From Alphaproteobacteria bacterium (GTDB taxonomy: Bacteria; Pseudomonadota; Alphaproteobacteria; M2410), in NCBI GenBank assembly GCA_021774955.1, contig JAJFIN010000336.1:1-7107 (forward strand): a DNA stretch of 7,107 nt, in the 5' to 3' direction. Each line of letters begins with the position of its first letter. Within the stretch, counting starts at the first letter, position 1. This document shows positions 1 to 6,080 of the stretch, piece by piece. The translations under genes were made by a program, and so were the position numbers. The notes under the pieces were generated by a model that worked only from the letters and a program-made list of their open reading frames with translations, made no database searches and was not told the DNA's origin.

Positions 1-28
1 TGATAAGCAGGTGCCATTGTTTTCTGCA

Positions 29-41
29 CATATTGTATATG
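29..41. promoter_or_regulatory. Short palindrome upstream of the DeoR-family gene, possible operator
   Basis: The sequence reads CATAT-TGT-ATATG, a perfect 5-3-5 inverted repeat ending 22 bases before the preferred start codon at 64. A repressor site here could allow autoregulation, which is common in the DeoR family. The arms are short and AT-rich, so chance is a real alternative. No convincing -35/-10 pair can be fixed in the 50 bases available. Confidence 0.25.
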
Positions 42-63
42 AAGTTTCCAGGTGGTGAATGCT

Positions 64-843
64 ATGCATCAATCAGAACGAAGTGAAAAAATACTCGAGC
101 ACCTAGAGAGCAAGCCCTATATTTCGGTTACTCAGCTGTCGGAAATGTTGGATGCTTCCGAGGCGACCATCCGAAGAGACCTCAAGCGCCTCGAACAGTC
201 TTCGCAGGTTAAGCGCTTGCACGGAGGGGCAGTACGGGAACCACAGCGTCAAGAAAGACAACACCTTTCGGGTACACCGTTTGAACGAAATTTACAGGTC
301 AACATTGAGAAGAAACGTAGAATCGCAAAAAAGGCTGCGGAGCTGTGTGATGAAGGAGAGTCAATTATCATTGACGGCGGAAGCACGACCTATTTCATGT
401 GCCCACACCTCCGTACCCTCGACCTGCAGATACTGACCAATTCTCTCCATATCGCCGAAGACCTCCTTACCAACGGCCGCGCGCGGATTCTTCTACCCGG
501 GGGCGAATTATTCCGTGAGCAAAACATCATTTTAAATCCGTTTCAGAACGACTGGATTCAGAATCATAGCGCCTCCACGATGTTTATGAGTGCGCAGGCA
601 ATTACAGCGGTTGGTCTTACACAGGCAGATTCTTTGATAGTCCGCGCCGAATTGCAATTGATGGAACGAGCAGAGAAACTTATCGTTCTGATGGACAGCG
701 CCAAGTTTAACCGAGCCGCCAGCCTCGTGCTCTGCCCCTTGGAGCGGATCGATGTGGTTGTTACCGATGCAGGTGTGACCGACGATAATATCGAAATGCT
801 CGAACAGGCAGGGGTTAAAGTTGTTATTGCAGATTCGAAATAG
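64..843 (+). CDS. DeoR-family transcriptional regulator
   Basis: This is a cytoplasmic DNA-binding repressor, 259 residues from the preferred ATG, a normal length for the family. Residues 1-55 form the DeoR winged helix-turn-helix, with the recognition stretch SEATIRRDLKRLE followed by the family mark RLHGGAV. Residues 80-235 form the DeoRC sensor domain, seen in the basic EKKRRIA helix, the IIIDGGSTT loop, LTNSL, LLPGGELF and the late DSAKF motif. In characterised members this fold binds a phosphorylated sugar or similar metabolite. The ATG at 64 is preferred because AGGTGG (50-55) lies 8 bases before it; the GTG at 52 would add four residues but has only a weak SD. The usual segment before the second helix of the sensor is divergent (VGLTQADSLIVRAE), so the ligand cannot be guessed. 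Its targets are not evident and may lie to the left of the window. A truncated IS element starts just after its stop without shortening the protein. Confidence 0.9.
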   Translation: MHQSERSEKILEHLESKPYISVTQLSEMLDASEATIRRDLKRLEQSSQVKRLHGGAVREPQRQERQHLSGTPFERNLQVNIEKKRRIAKKAAELCDEGESIIIDGGSTTYFMCPHLRTLDLQILTNSLHIAEDLLTNGRARILLPGGELFREQNIILNPFQNDWIQNHSASTMFMSAQAITAVGLTQADSLIVRAELQLMERAEKLIVLMDSAKFNRAASLVLCPLERIDVVVTDAGVTDDNIEMLEQAGVKVVIADSK

Positions 844-850
844 CTACATA

Positions 851-870
851 GGCTTTGTCACAAACTTGGA
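851..870. repeat. Left terminal inverted repeat of the IS6-family remnant
   Basis: GGCTTTGTCACAAACTTGGA matches the reverse complement of 1221-1240 at 18 of 20 positions, with the outer 16 identical. It begins 8 bases after the DeoR-family stop codon. Confidence 0.85.
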
Positions 871-903
871 TAGTTTGATGGTTGGGTCGGTTAGCATGAT
901 CAA

Positions 904-1188
904 ATGACCCAGATCAGCTATCGCAATCTCCACTTTCCACCATTAATCGTTCAGCAGGGCATGTCCATTTTAACCTCAGCTTGAGAGACGTAGAAAAATG
1001 ACTTGCTGAACGAGGCGTTGAGGTCTCTTACGAGACGATCCTCCGGTGGACTGGCCGCTTTGGACTTCAGATCGCTAGGCGGTTGGGACAAGCTTGCAGC
1101 GCATCGCATCGGCAATGGTATCTTGACGATGATAGTACGTCTCAATTGGCGGGTGTTGGCATTGTGGCGTGAGATGACCGCTGCGTGA
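904..1188 (+). pseudogene. IS6-family transposase remnant, frameshifted and deleted
   Basis: An ATG at 904 opens MTQISYRNLHFPP, the usual IS6 transposase N-terminus. Near 955-965 the frame shifts, apparently through a small deletion in the region that normally reads HAVWLYFRF. The next frame continues FNLSLRDVEK, a TGA stop at 999-1001, then LAERGVEVSYETILRW and TGRFGLQIARRL, the helix-turn-helix region. It goes on to QWYLDD near 1112-1129, which corresponds to the family's WHLDE and the first Asp of the DDE triad. A second frame then gives NWRVLALWREMTAA and a stop at 1186-1188, resembling the family C-terminus. The segment carrying the second Asp and the Glu is absent, so no active transposase can be made. 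The family assignment is from memory of IS6 sequences and is firm for the 5' half, weaker for the 3' tail. Confidence 0.8.
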
Positions 1189-1220
1189 ACTGGCTTCAAA
1201 AGCGCTTACTGTGTCTTCAG

Positions 1221-1240
1221 TGCGAGTTTGTGACAAAGCC
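1221..1240. repeat. Right terminal inverted repeat of the IS6-family remnant
   Basis: Its reverse complement, GGCTTTGTCACAAACTCGCA, pairs with 851-870 at 18 of 20 positions. The outer 16 bases are intact although the transposase is ruined. Confidence 0.85.
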
Positions 1241-1294
1241 GCTTGACCGATGGCCTATTTTGAATGGCACTGGAGGAATCTCTCTCTTTACATA

Positions 1295-1321
1295 TTGTCA
1301 GAACGTCGAAATTACGATAAT
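1295..1321 (+). promoter_or_regulatory. Candidate sigma-70 type promoter for the TetR-family gene
   Basis: TTGTCA (1295-1300) and GATAAT (1316-1321) are each 5 of 6 matches to the -35 and -10 consensus. The spacer is 15 bases, shorter than ideal. A transcript would start near 1328, inside the palindrome at 1323-1339, so a bound repressor would block it. Other pairings are possible, and this is a sequence-only guess. Confidence 0.35.
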
Positions 1322-1322
1322 T

Positions 1323-1339
1323 ATGATGACTGTCATCAT
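1323..1339. promoter_or_regulatory. Perfect 17 bp palindrome, likely TetR-family operator
   Basis: ATGATGAC-T-GTCATCAT is an exact 8-1-8 inverted repeat located 36 bases before the TetR start codon. TetR-family dimers usually bind palindromes of 15-20 bp close to their own promoters. Size, perfection and position all fit an autoregulatory operator overlapping the candidate promoter. The facing operon on the other strand has its promoter outside the window, so a second copy there cannot be checked. Confidence 0.6.
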
Positions 1340-1375
1340 TACTGCAAGCTCTGAACCCCATTTGAAATATTTGAC

Positions 1376-1957
1376 GTGCGCATTACCCGAGAACAAGCAG
1401 AGAAAAATCGAGAAGAGATCGTGGAAACGGCATCAAAGTTGTTTCTGGAGCATGGTTTCGATGGCATCAGCGTGACCGACCTGATGCAGATGGCGGGCTT
1501 TACGCATGGCGGGTTTTACAACCACTTCGAATCCAAAGAAGTGCTGGCAGCCGAATCGGCAAAATTGGCGTTTGAGAAACGTGCGGAATTGATGGCCGAG
1601 GCCAAGGACCTCAAAGAACAACTCAAATACTATTTGTCGCCGGTTCACCGAGACGTGCCGAGCGGAGGCTGCCCCGCTGCTGCTCTGGCCGGTGATGCCG
1701 CCCGCCAGCCGGAAGCCATTAAGAGCCTTTTTGCAGAAGGTGTGGAAGGCATGATCCAGGCGCTGGAATCGCGTCTTACAGCTAACGGCATCAAATCCAC
1801 AAAAGAGCGGCGCTTTATCGCGGTCAATCTGCTGGCGAAGATAGTGGGCGCGATTGCCCTGGCACGCGCGATGCCTGTTGATAGCAATCTAAGACAAGAG
1901 ATACTCGAAACTAATTTGCGAGGCGCTCTGAGGGATGCCACGCGGAAGAAGAAATAG
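1376..1957 (+). CDS. TetR/AcrR-family transcriptional regulator
   Basis: This is a cytoplasmic one-component repressor of 193 residues, normal for the family. Residues 10-55 form the TetR_N DNA-binding domain: the first helix EEIVETASKLFLEHGFDG, then SVTDLMQMAGFTHGGFYNHF as the helix-turn-helix, followed by SKEVL. Residues 60-190 are the helical ligand-binding and dimer domain, with the stretch GGCPAAALAGDAARQ around 97-111 that recurs in one TetR subfamily with a single conserved Cys (here Cys99). The start is a GTG, since the only in-frame codons upstream before a stop are non-starts. No clear SD precedes it, so the start is less certain than the family. A perfect palindrome lies 36 bases upstream and suggests autoregulation. 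The gene converges on the Mo-hydroxylase/CoA-transferase operon and is its nearest candidate regulator. The ligand could be a pathway intermediate such as a CoA ester, but that is inference. Confidence 0.9.
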   Translation: MRITREQAEKNREEIVETASKLFLEHGFDGISVTDLMQMAGFTHGGFYNHFESKEVLAAESAKLAFEKRAELMAEAKDLKEQLKYYLSPVHRDVPSGGCPAAALAGDAARQPEAIKSLFAEGVEGMIQALESRLTANGIKSTKERRFIAVNLLAKIVGAIALARAMPVDSNLRQEILETNLRGALRDATRKKK

Positions 1958-2007
1958 CGTGCGAGCCTTCACTTCAATTACTACGTACCGAGAGCACTTC
2001 TTTCGCG

Positions 2008-2727
2008 TTAAGTAATGGAGACGGAGTGAATATCAATTCCCACGTAGAGAGGCTCTTTACTCGACTTTCCTTTCTCATCGCGGGGAAGCGCACGGCGGCG
2101 TTGTGGGATCATAATACCATCGATATCTGCATAGTCGAAACAGTAATGAGCAACGAGTACAGCCACATTAACAATCTCGACATGATAATCCATCCGGCGC
2201 AACAGACCATCACTGCCAAAATAGAACTTCAACTGCGGACAGTGAGTAGGGACATTTTCTGAGAAAGCCACATTCAAACACCGCCAAACTTCACCTCCCT
2301 CCTGCCACGGCTCACCTTCGGACACCTGAAAGCCAGGTGATGCGAAGATAAACGGCACTGCAACATAGTTCCACATCGCGTATCCACCGAAATACAGCGC
2401 ATGCAGGTAGTCCCAGGGCGTTTCCGGCGTCATCTCTTCGAAAGCAGCCCGAGGATCAGATCGTGCCTGCATGACTTCGGTGCCACGCATTATCGCAACA
2501 TTGTTCGGCTCGAAGAGCCCATGGCAGCCAGGCCCACCAAAAGGTTTGTAGATTGTGCGGACTCGCTCACAATCCACCTCGATATCAATGTTCTTGAAAG
2601 TTTCGCTCTGTCCTTTGAGATCGAATAGAAGACCTCCTATCGACGCATTGATTTTGATATTTCTAAGCGCCTGCCAACGTGCCAGCCCGCCATGCGCCTC
2701 AATCGCAAATTCAACCAATTCGTGCAT
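2008..2727 (-). CDS. Uncharacterised protein coupled to the fumarylacetoacetase gene
   Basis: I do not recognise a named function. The protein is 239 residues from the preferred start. An in-frame ATG at 2793 would add 22 residues but lies deep inside the preceding gene. The ATG at 2727 has GGGGAG 9 bases upstream and overlaps the fumarylacetoacetase stop by 17 bases, a sign of translational coupling. There is no signal peptide or membrane helix. Visible blocks are AHGGLARWQALRNI near the N-terminus (11-24), KPFGGPGCHGLFEPN (61-75), TPWDYLHALYFGGYAMWNY (103-121), FYFGSDGLLRRMDYHVE (168-184) and DIDGIMIPQRRRALPRDEKG (201-220). Aromatic-rich alternating strands and the DGLLRRMDY...GIMIPQRR layout recall LolA/LppX-like beta half-barrels, an impression only. 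Similar uncharacterised proteins with the AHGG-RW opening are, to my recollection, found in several proteobacteria. As the last gene of the operon it may bind or handle a pathway metabolite. Confidence 0.75.
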   Translation of the reverse strand: MHELVEFAIEAHGGLARWQALRNIKINASIGGLLFDLKGQSETFKNIDIEVDCERVRTIYKPFGGPGCHGLFEPNNVAIMRGTEVMQARSDPRAAFEEMTPETPWDYLHALYFGGYAMWNYVAVPFIFASPGFQVSEGEPWQEGGEVWRCLNVAFSENVPTHCPQLKFYFGSDGLLRRMDYHVEIVNVAVLVAHYCFDYADIDGIMIPQRRRALPRDEKGKSSKEPLYVGIDIHSVSIT

Positions 2728-3973
2728 TTTCAACATCTCCCCAAAGTTCTCCAAAACTGATTTCACTGCCATGCGGGCCCAATGCTGATCCACGAATCAG
2801 CACACGGTCTCCATCTTCCAACCACAACCGAGACGTACCATCCGAGAGGGATAACGGTTCGCGACCGGCATTGGTCAACTCCAAAAGACAACCAGCACTT
2901 TCAAGCTCTGGCCCAGAGACTGTCCCCGAGCCGAATAAATCGCCAGGCTGAACTGCGGCGCCATTGGCCGTCGCATGCGCAAGCTGTTGGGCGCTGTTCC
3001 AATGCATATGTTTAAGATTTGTTCTTGTGACGACATCGGGTGCGAGACCATTGCGGCGCATATCAGCGGACTGAATAGCCGCGTTGAGACGGATGTCAAA
3101 TCCCCATGGCTCTGCATGTTGCAAATAGGGAAGTGCTGTATACTGAGAAGGCGTTGTATGGCGAGCTTCATCCAATGCCGCAAGGGGTACAACCCAAGGA
3201 CTGATTTGGCTGGCAAAGGACTTCGCCAAAAAGGGGCCAAGTGGCTTACTCTCCCATGCCTGAAAATCGCGCGCGCTCCAATCGTTCAACAGCACCATAC
3301 CGAAGACATTCTCAGAAAAACTTTCAGCCGTTAGTCTTTCGCCATACGTTGTAGAACTGCAAACGATGAAACCAACTTCCAATTCGAAGTCCAATGACTG
3401 TGTAACCCCGAACCCAGGACCTGCCTTGGTGAGTCGAGGGCCATGAGGCCGAACCACCCTCTCGCCACTCCCTATCACCGTCCCAGAACGGCTATGGTAG
3501 CCGACTGGCATCGCATGCCAATTCAGATCAAGTTTGGGTTCGTGGCCTGCCGCTTTCATTGCCCGAACGGCATGATGATTACTGGAATAAAAATCGATGA
3601 AATCGCCAGGAATAATTGGACGTTTCAGAGACAGCTCACCACGTGGCCGCAGGTGTGGCTCGACTTGTGAGCGCCGTCGCTCGTCTGAAAGGAATTTCTG
3701 AGCGAGCCGCCGCACCTGCTGATGCTTCTCGCAACCAAGTGCAAGAAAGGCGTTGAGAGAGGGGCTTGTCCAGACGTCACGATCAATGCACGTGTCATCC
3801 CAGAGACCCATACGTGCGCATGAAGCAAGGTCAAGCGCAAAGTCTCCAATCGCCATCACTAGGTTTGACCCGCCGTTCTCGCATTCGGCAACGCCATAGC
3901 AAAGATTGTACACGGAGAACCCGGAACCATCCGCACCCGGAACCCATGACTGTAATTTACCTGCCGATGACAC
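2711..3973 (-). CDS. Fumarylacetoacetase-type hydrolase (FAH)
   Basis: A cytoplasmic metal-dependent hydrolase that splits a carbon-carbon bond in a diketo acid; the classical reaction is 4-fumarylacetoacetate to fumarate plus acetoacetate. The protein is 420 residues, matching full-length eukaryotic-type FAH with an N-terminal SH3-like domain (about 1-115) and the FAH catalytic domain (about 120-415). Compared from memory with mouse FAH, the key residues are kept: Asp127 in DFYSS and Glu197 and Glu199 in LDFELE, with Asp231 in NDWSARD, as metal ligands; His134 as general base; Arg235, Gln238, Lys251 (LAKSF), Thr351 in SGTVSGPE and Glu365 in the active site. The start is GTG at 3973 with TAGGA 9 bases upstream, 11 bases after the CoA-transferase stop. 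The family call is firm. The natural substrate is open, because no homogentisate dioxygenase or maleylacetoacetate isomerase is nearby and the partners act on CoA esters. It may cleave an acylpyruvate or acylacetoacetate from another ring. Confidence 0.92.
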   Translation of the reverse strand: MSSAGKLQSWVPGADGSGFSVYNLCYGVAECENGGSNLVMAIGDFALDLASCARMGLWDDTCIDRDVWTSPSLNAFLALGCEKHQQVRRLAQKFLSDERRRSQVEPHLRPRGELSLKRPIIPGDFIDFYSSNHHAVRAMKAAGHEPKLDLNWHAMPVGYHSRSGTVIGSGERVVRPHGPRLTKAGPGFGVTQSLDFELEVGFIVCSSTTYGERLTAESFSENVFGMVLLNDWSARDFQAWESKPLGPFLAKSFASQISPWVVPLAALDEARHTTPSQYTALPYLQHAEPWGFDIRLNAAIQSADMRRNGLAPDVVTRTNLKHMHWNSAQQLAHATANGAAVQPGDLFGSGTVSGPELESAGCLLELTNAGREPLSLSDGTSRLWLEDGDRVLIRGSALGPHGSEISFGELWGDVENARIG

Positions 3974-3984
3974 CTAAACACATC

Positions 3985-5208
3985 CTATTGATTTGTTGTA
4001 ACCACTCCGTTCACAAGCGCGCCGGTCGCCATGTGAGCTTCGATTTCATTGGCCGATAAACCAAGACTGACAAACACTTCGTGATTGTGTTCGCCCTGGA
4101 AAGCTGGTTCACCAAGTGGTTCGAGGGCGTCTTTCGAAAACCGCCAAGGTCGGCCTGGTAGTCGGATTGTTCCCCCTTCACGATCTGACACTTCCTGTAC
4201 GGCGCCCCAGTACTCGGCCCATTCACTTTTGCCTAGTTCATACAATGTGCGCACTTGCCCCATCGCAATCTTTGCCTCGTCCAGTTGAGCTTCAAGCATG
4301 CTCATGTCAGAGAACGTCAGCATCCAATCCTGGATAATTTGATGAAGAGCCCCAAAATTTTGACGACGTGTCGATGCTGTCGCAAAACGAGGGTCCCGCG
4401 CCAAGTCCGGTCGCCGCATGGCCGCAAGGTACTGGCGAAACGTCAAACTGCCGACTAAACTGGTGGCAACCGTAAATTGTTCCCCCTTCGGACCAACAAA
4501 AAATGGACAATCCGTGGCGCCCAGAATCGCTGGCTCATCCCCTAAGTCTATGCCGGACAGATCCACATGGGCGCGTTCATTGATCGACATCAAGGTCGCC
4601 GCCATTGCCACATCGATATACTGACCAATGCCCGTCTGCTTTCGTCTGTGTAATGCGGCGAGAATGGCTATGGCAGCTTGCAATCCGGAATACACATCTG
4701 CATGCGACAAACTATCCGTGCGCGGCTCGCTTAGGGCTTCGCCATAATGACTATGACTATTCGCCGTAAAACCAGCTTCTGCTTGTACTGTTGGCGCATA
4801 GGCCATGCGGCCGCTCCACGGACCATTTTGTCCGTATCCGGTGATTGAGGTGTAAATTGCGCGAGGATTAATTTTTGCTACATCTTCATAACCAAGTCCA
4901 AAAAAGCCCAGCGCTCCAGCGCGGAAATTCTCGACGATCACATCGGCATTTTCACAAAGTCTCAGAGCTAGCTCGCGCGCACCGGACACATTCAAGTCGA
5001 TACTGACATTGCGCTTTCCGCCGTTCTGTTGCGCATAATAACCAGAGATCGCACCGTTCGAGGGCGGTGAGAAACGTGTCACATCCGGACGAGGCGGTTC
5101 TACCTTTATAACTTCAGCACCAAGATCGAGAAGCGTGCGAGCACACAGGGGGCCCGCTAGGACACGGGAGAAATCGATAACTTTCACACCACTTAGGGGG
5201 CCTGACAT
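3985..5208 (-). CDS. CaiB/BaiF-type (class III) CoA-transferase
   Basis: A cytoplasmic enzyme that moves CoA from an acyl-CoA donor to a carboxylic acid, here probably activating the pathway substrate. It is 407 residues from the preferred ATG, normal for the family. Visible marks are the N-terminal PLSGVKVIDFSRVLAGPLC, LGAEVIKVEPP, GGKRNVSIDL, ADVIVENFRAG and ITGYGQNGPW. The catalytic Asp region is HADVYSGLQAAIAILAALH (Asp171 from the preferred start, matching the formyl-CoA transferase nucleophile), followed by TGIGQYIDVAM; the C-terminal part is GEHNHEVFVSLG. The ATG at 5208 has AAGGGG upstream at good spacing, while a GTG at 5217 would add three residues and overlap the crotonase stop. 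The start sits 2 bases after that stop. The family does not reveal the acid. The pairing with a crotonase and a Mo hydroxylase suggests a route through CoA thioesters. Confidence 0.9.
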   Translation of the reverse strand: MSGPLSGVKVIDFSRVLAGPLCARTLLDLGAEVIKVEPPRPDVTRFSPPSNGAISGYYAQQNGGKRNVSIDLNVSGARELALRLCENADVIVENFRAGALGFFGLGYEDVAKINPRAIYTSITGYGQNGPWSGRMAYAPTVQAEAGFTANSHSHYGEALSEPRTDSLSHADVYSGLQAAIAILAALHRRKQTGIGQYIDVAMAATLMSINERAHVDLSGIDLGDEPAILGATDCPFFVGPKGEQFTVATSLVGSLTFRQYLAAMRRPDLARDPRFATASTRRQNFGALHQIIQDWMLTFSDMSMLEAQLDEAKIAMGQVRTLYELGKSEWAEYWGAVQEVSDREGGTIRLPGRPWRFSKDALEPLGEPAFQGEHNHEVFVSLGLSANEIEAHMATGALVNGVVTTNQ

Positions 5209-5210
5209 TT

Positions 5211-6032
5211 CTAACACCCCTTGAACTTGGCCATTCCAGGCCCGTTCTTGCGAAATGACGCGAGACCCGTTTTGAGATCTTCGGAGGCCCAGATGGGTTT
5301 CTGTTCCCCCGCCATGGCTTCATCCGCGGCCAACACGCCCTCGTTGGCCGCCAAGTAAGCCAAACGTTTCGTGGCCGCGTGCGCAATAGTCGGACCATTG
5401 GCAAACTCTTCGGCAAGGGTCATGGTTGTTGCCTCAAGGGAATCGTCAGGAACTGCAAGGTTGATTAACCCCCAGCGCTCAAGTGTCTGGGGATCATAGC
5501 GACGACCCAACATCGACATTTCTTTTGCGCGCGCAGCGCCAATCCGCTGAACCTGGCGTTGGATGCCGCCCATGAGCGGGTGCAAGCCAAGCGACACCTC
5601 GACTGAACCGATCTTAGCGGACGCTGCGGCTATGACGTAGTCACACATGAGCGCCAGCTCTAACCCGCCGCCAAGACAAACACCGTGGACGCTGGCAACA
5701 ATGGGCACGGGAGACAGTTCGAAGGAACGCAAGAACTCCACCAAAGGCGCCCGTTTGGATTGACCGTCCGGCGTTACTTTTTCTGCAGCGGTCGCAACGG
5801 GCGTCGCCGTTGCGACTTGGTCGTCAAAAAGATCGAGATCAGCTCCCGCCGAAAAATGGCGTAACCCGCTACGTATGACGATCGCTCTGGAACCATCTTT
5901 TTCCGCCACGTCCAATCCTGCACTGAGAGCCCGCATAAGCTTAGGACCAACCAAATTGTAGGGCCGGTAAACCATGGTCAAAACGGTGACGGCGCCAAAT
6001 TTTTCCCTCTGTACAAGGATTTCATCTGTCAT
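5211..6032 (-). CDS. Crotonase: enoyl-CoA hydratase/isomerase family protein
   Basis: A cytoplasmic enzyme acting on acyl-CoA esters by hydration, isomerisation or hydrolysis. It has 273 residues, typical of the family. The oxyanion hole is formed by HFSAGADLDLF (Ala62 region) and HGVCLGGGLELALMCDYVIA (Gly122 region). Both acidic residues of true enoyl-CoA hydratases are present: Glu125 in GGGLELA and Glu145 in GSVEVSLG, equivalent to Glu144 and Glu164 of rat mitochondrial hydratase (compared from memory). Hydratase chemistry is therefore possible, although family members with similar residues do other reactions. The tail SEDLKTGLASFRKNGPGMAKF is the usual trimer-interface helix. The start ATG at 6032 lies 48 bases after the medium-subunit stop, in AT-rich DNA with only a weak SD, unlike its neighbours. 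The next gene follows after 2 bases. In the operon it most likely works on the CoA ester made by the CaiB-type enzyme. Confidence 0.9.
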   Translation of the reverse strand: MTDEILVQREKFGAVTVLTMVYRPYNLVGPKLMRALSAGLDVAEKDGSRAIVIRSGLRHFSAGADLDLFDDQVATATPVATAAEKVTPDGQSKRAPLVEFLRSFELSPVPIVASVHGVCLGGGLELALMCDYVIAAASAKIGSVEVSLGLHPLMGGIQRQVQRIGAARAKEMSMLGRRYDPQTLERWGLINLAVPDDSLEATTMTLAEEFANGPTIAHAATKRLAYLAANEGVLAADEAMAGEQKPIWASEDLKTGLASFRKNGPGMAKFKGC

Positions 6033-6080
6033 ATTTTAATTTACTTTCTGGCTTTTGATTTCGTTCGAACTACATGTCCG
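6033..6080 (-). other. 48-base intercistronic gap, AT-rich, with 8 bp palindrome
   Basis: This is the only sizeable gap inside the leftward operon. It holds the palindrome GTTCGAAC (6063-6070) and an AT-rich run just before the crotonase start. No strong SD or clear -35/-10 pair is visible. An internal promoter or RNA processing site is possible but not shown. Confidence 0.3.

Larger units (their letters stand above)
851..1240 (+). mobile_element. Internally deleted IS6-family insertion sequence, both ends retained
   Basis: The 390 bp element is bounded by near-identical terminal inverted repeats starting GGCTTTGTCACAAACT, a length and style typical of IS6-family elements. Complete members are roughly 0.8 kb, so about half is missing. 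The interior encodes recognisable N-terminal and C-terminal stretches of an IS6 DDE transposase in broken frames, and the catalytic core between them is lost. The 8 bases on each side (gctacata and gcttgacc) do not form the expected 8 bp target duplication. That points to rearrangement after insertion, arrival by recombination, or age. It cannot move by itself but could in principle be acted on in trans. Confidence 0.82.

Noticed and set aside
152..436. Overlapping 94-codon reading frame inside the DeoR gene and similar frames opposite the operon genes
   Set aside because: They are out-of-frame or antisense to well-supported proteins and show no recognisable domain or translation signal.
1003..1188. 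Independent small gene of 61 codons
   Set aside because: It lies wholly inside the IS element. Its 5' part is out of frame with the recognisable transposase sequence, and its 3' part is the transposase tail.
843..1248. 8 bp target-site duplication around the IS6 remnant
   Set aside because: Flanks gctacata and gcttgacc share only the first three bases.
1243..1271. Outward promoter formed at the right end of the IS element (TTGACC as -35)
   Set aside because: No reasonable -10 hexamer is found at 15-19 bases spacing.
1977..2016. Possible bidirectional terminator between the convergent TetR gene and the operon
   Set aside because: The only pairing is ATTACT (1977-1982) with AGTAAT (2011-2016) across a 28-base loop, with no GC-rich stem or T run.
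2711..6032. Standard homogentisate (tyrosine/phenylalanine) degradation operon
   Set aside because: Only the FAH step is present. The dioxygenase and isomerase are missing, and a CoA-transferase and crotonase do not belong to that route.
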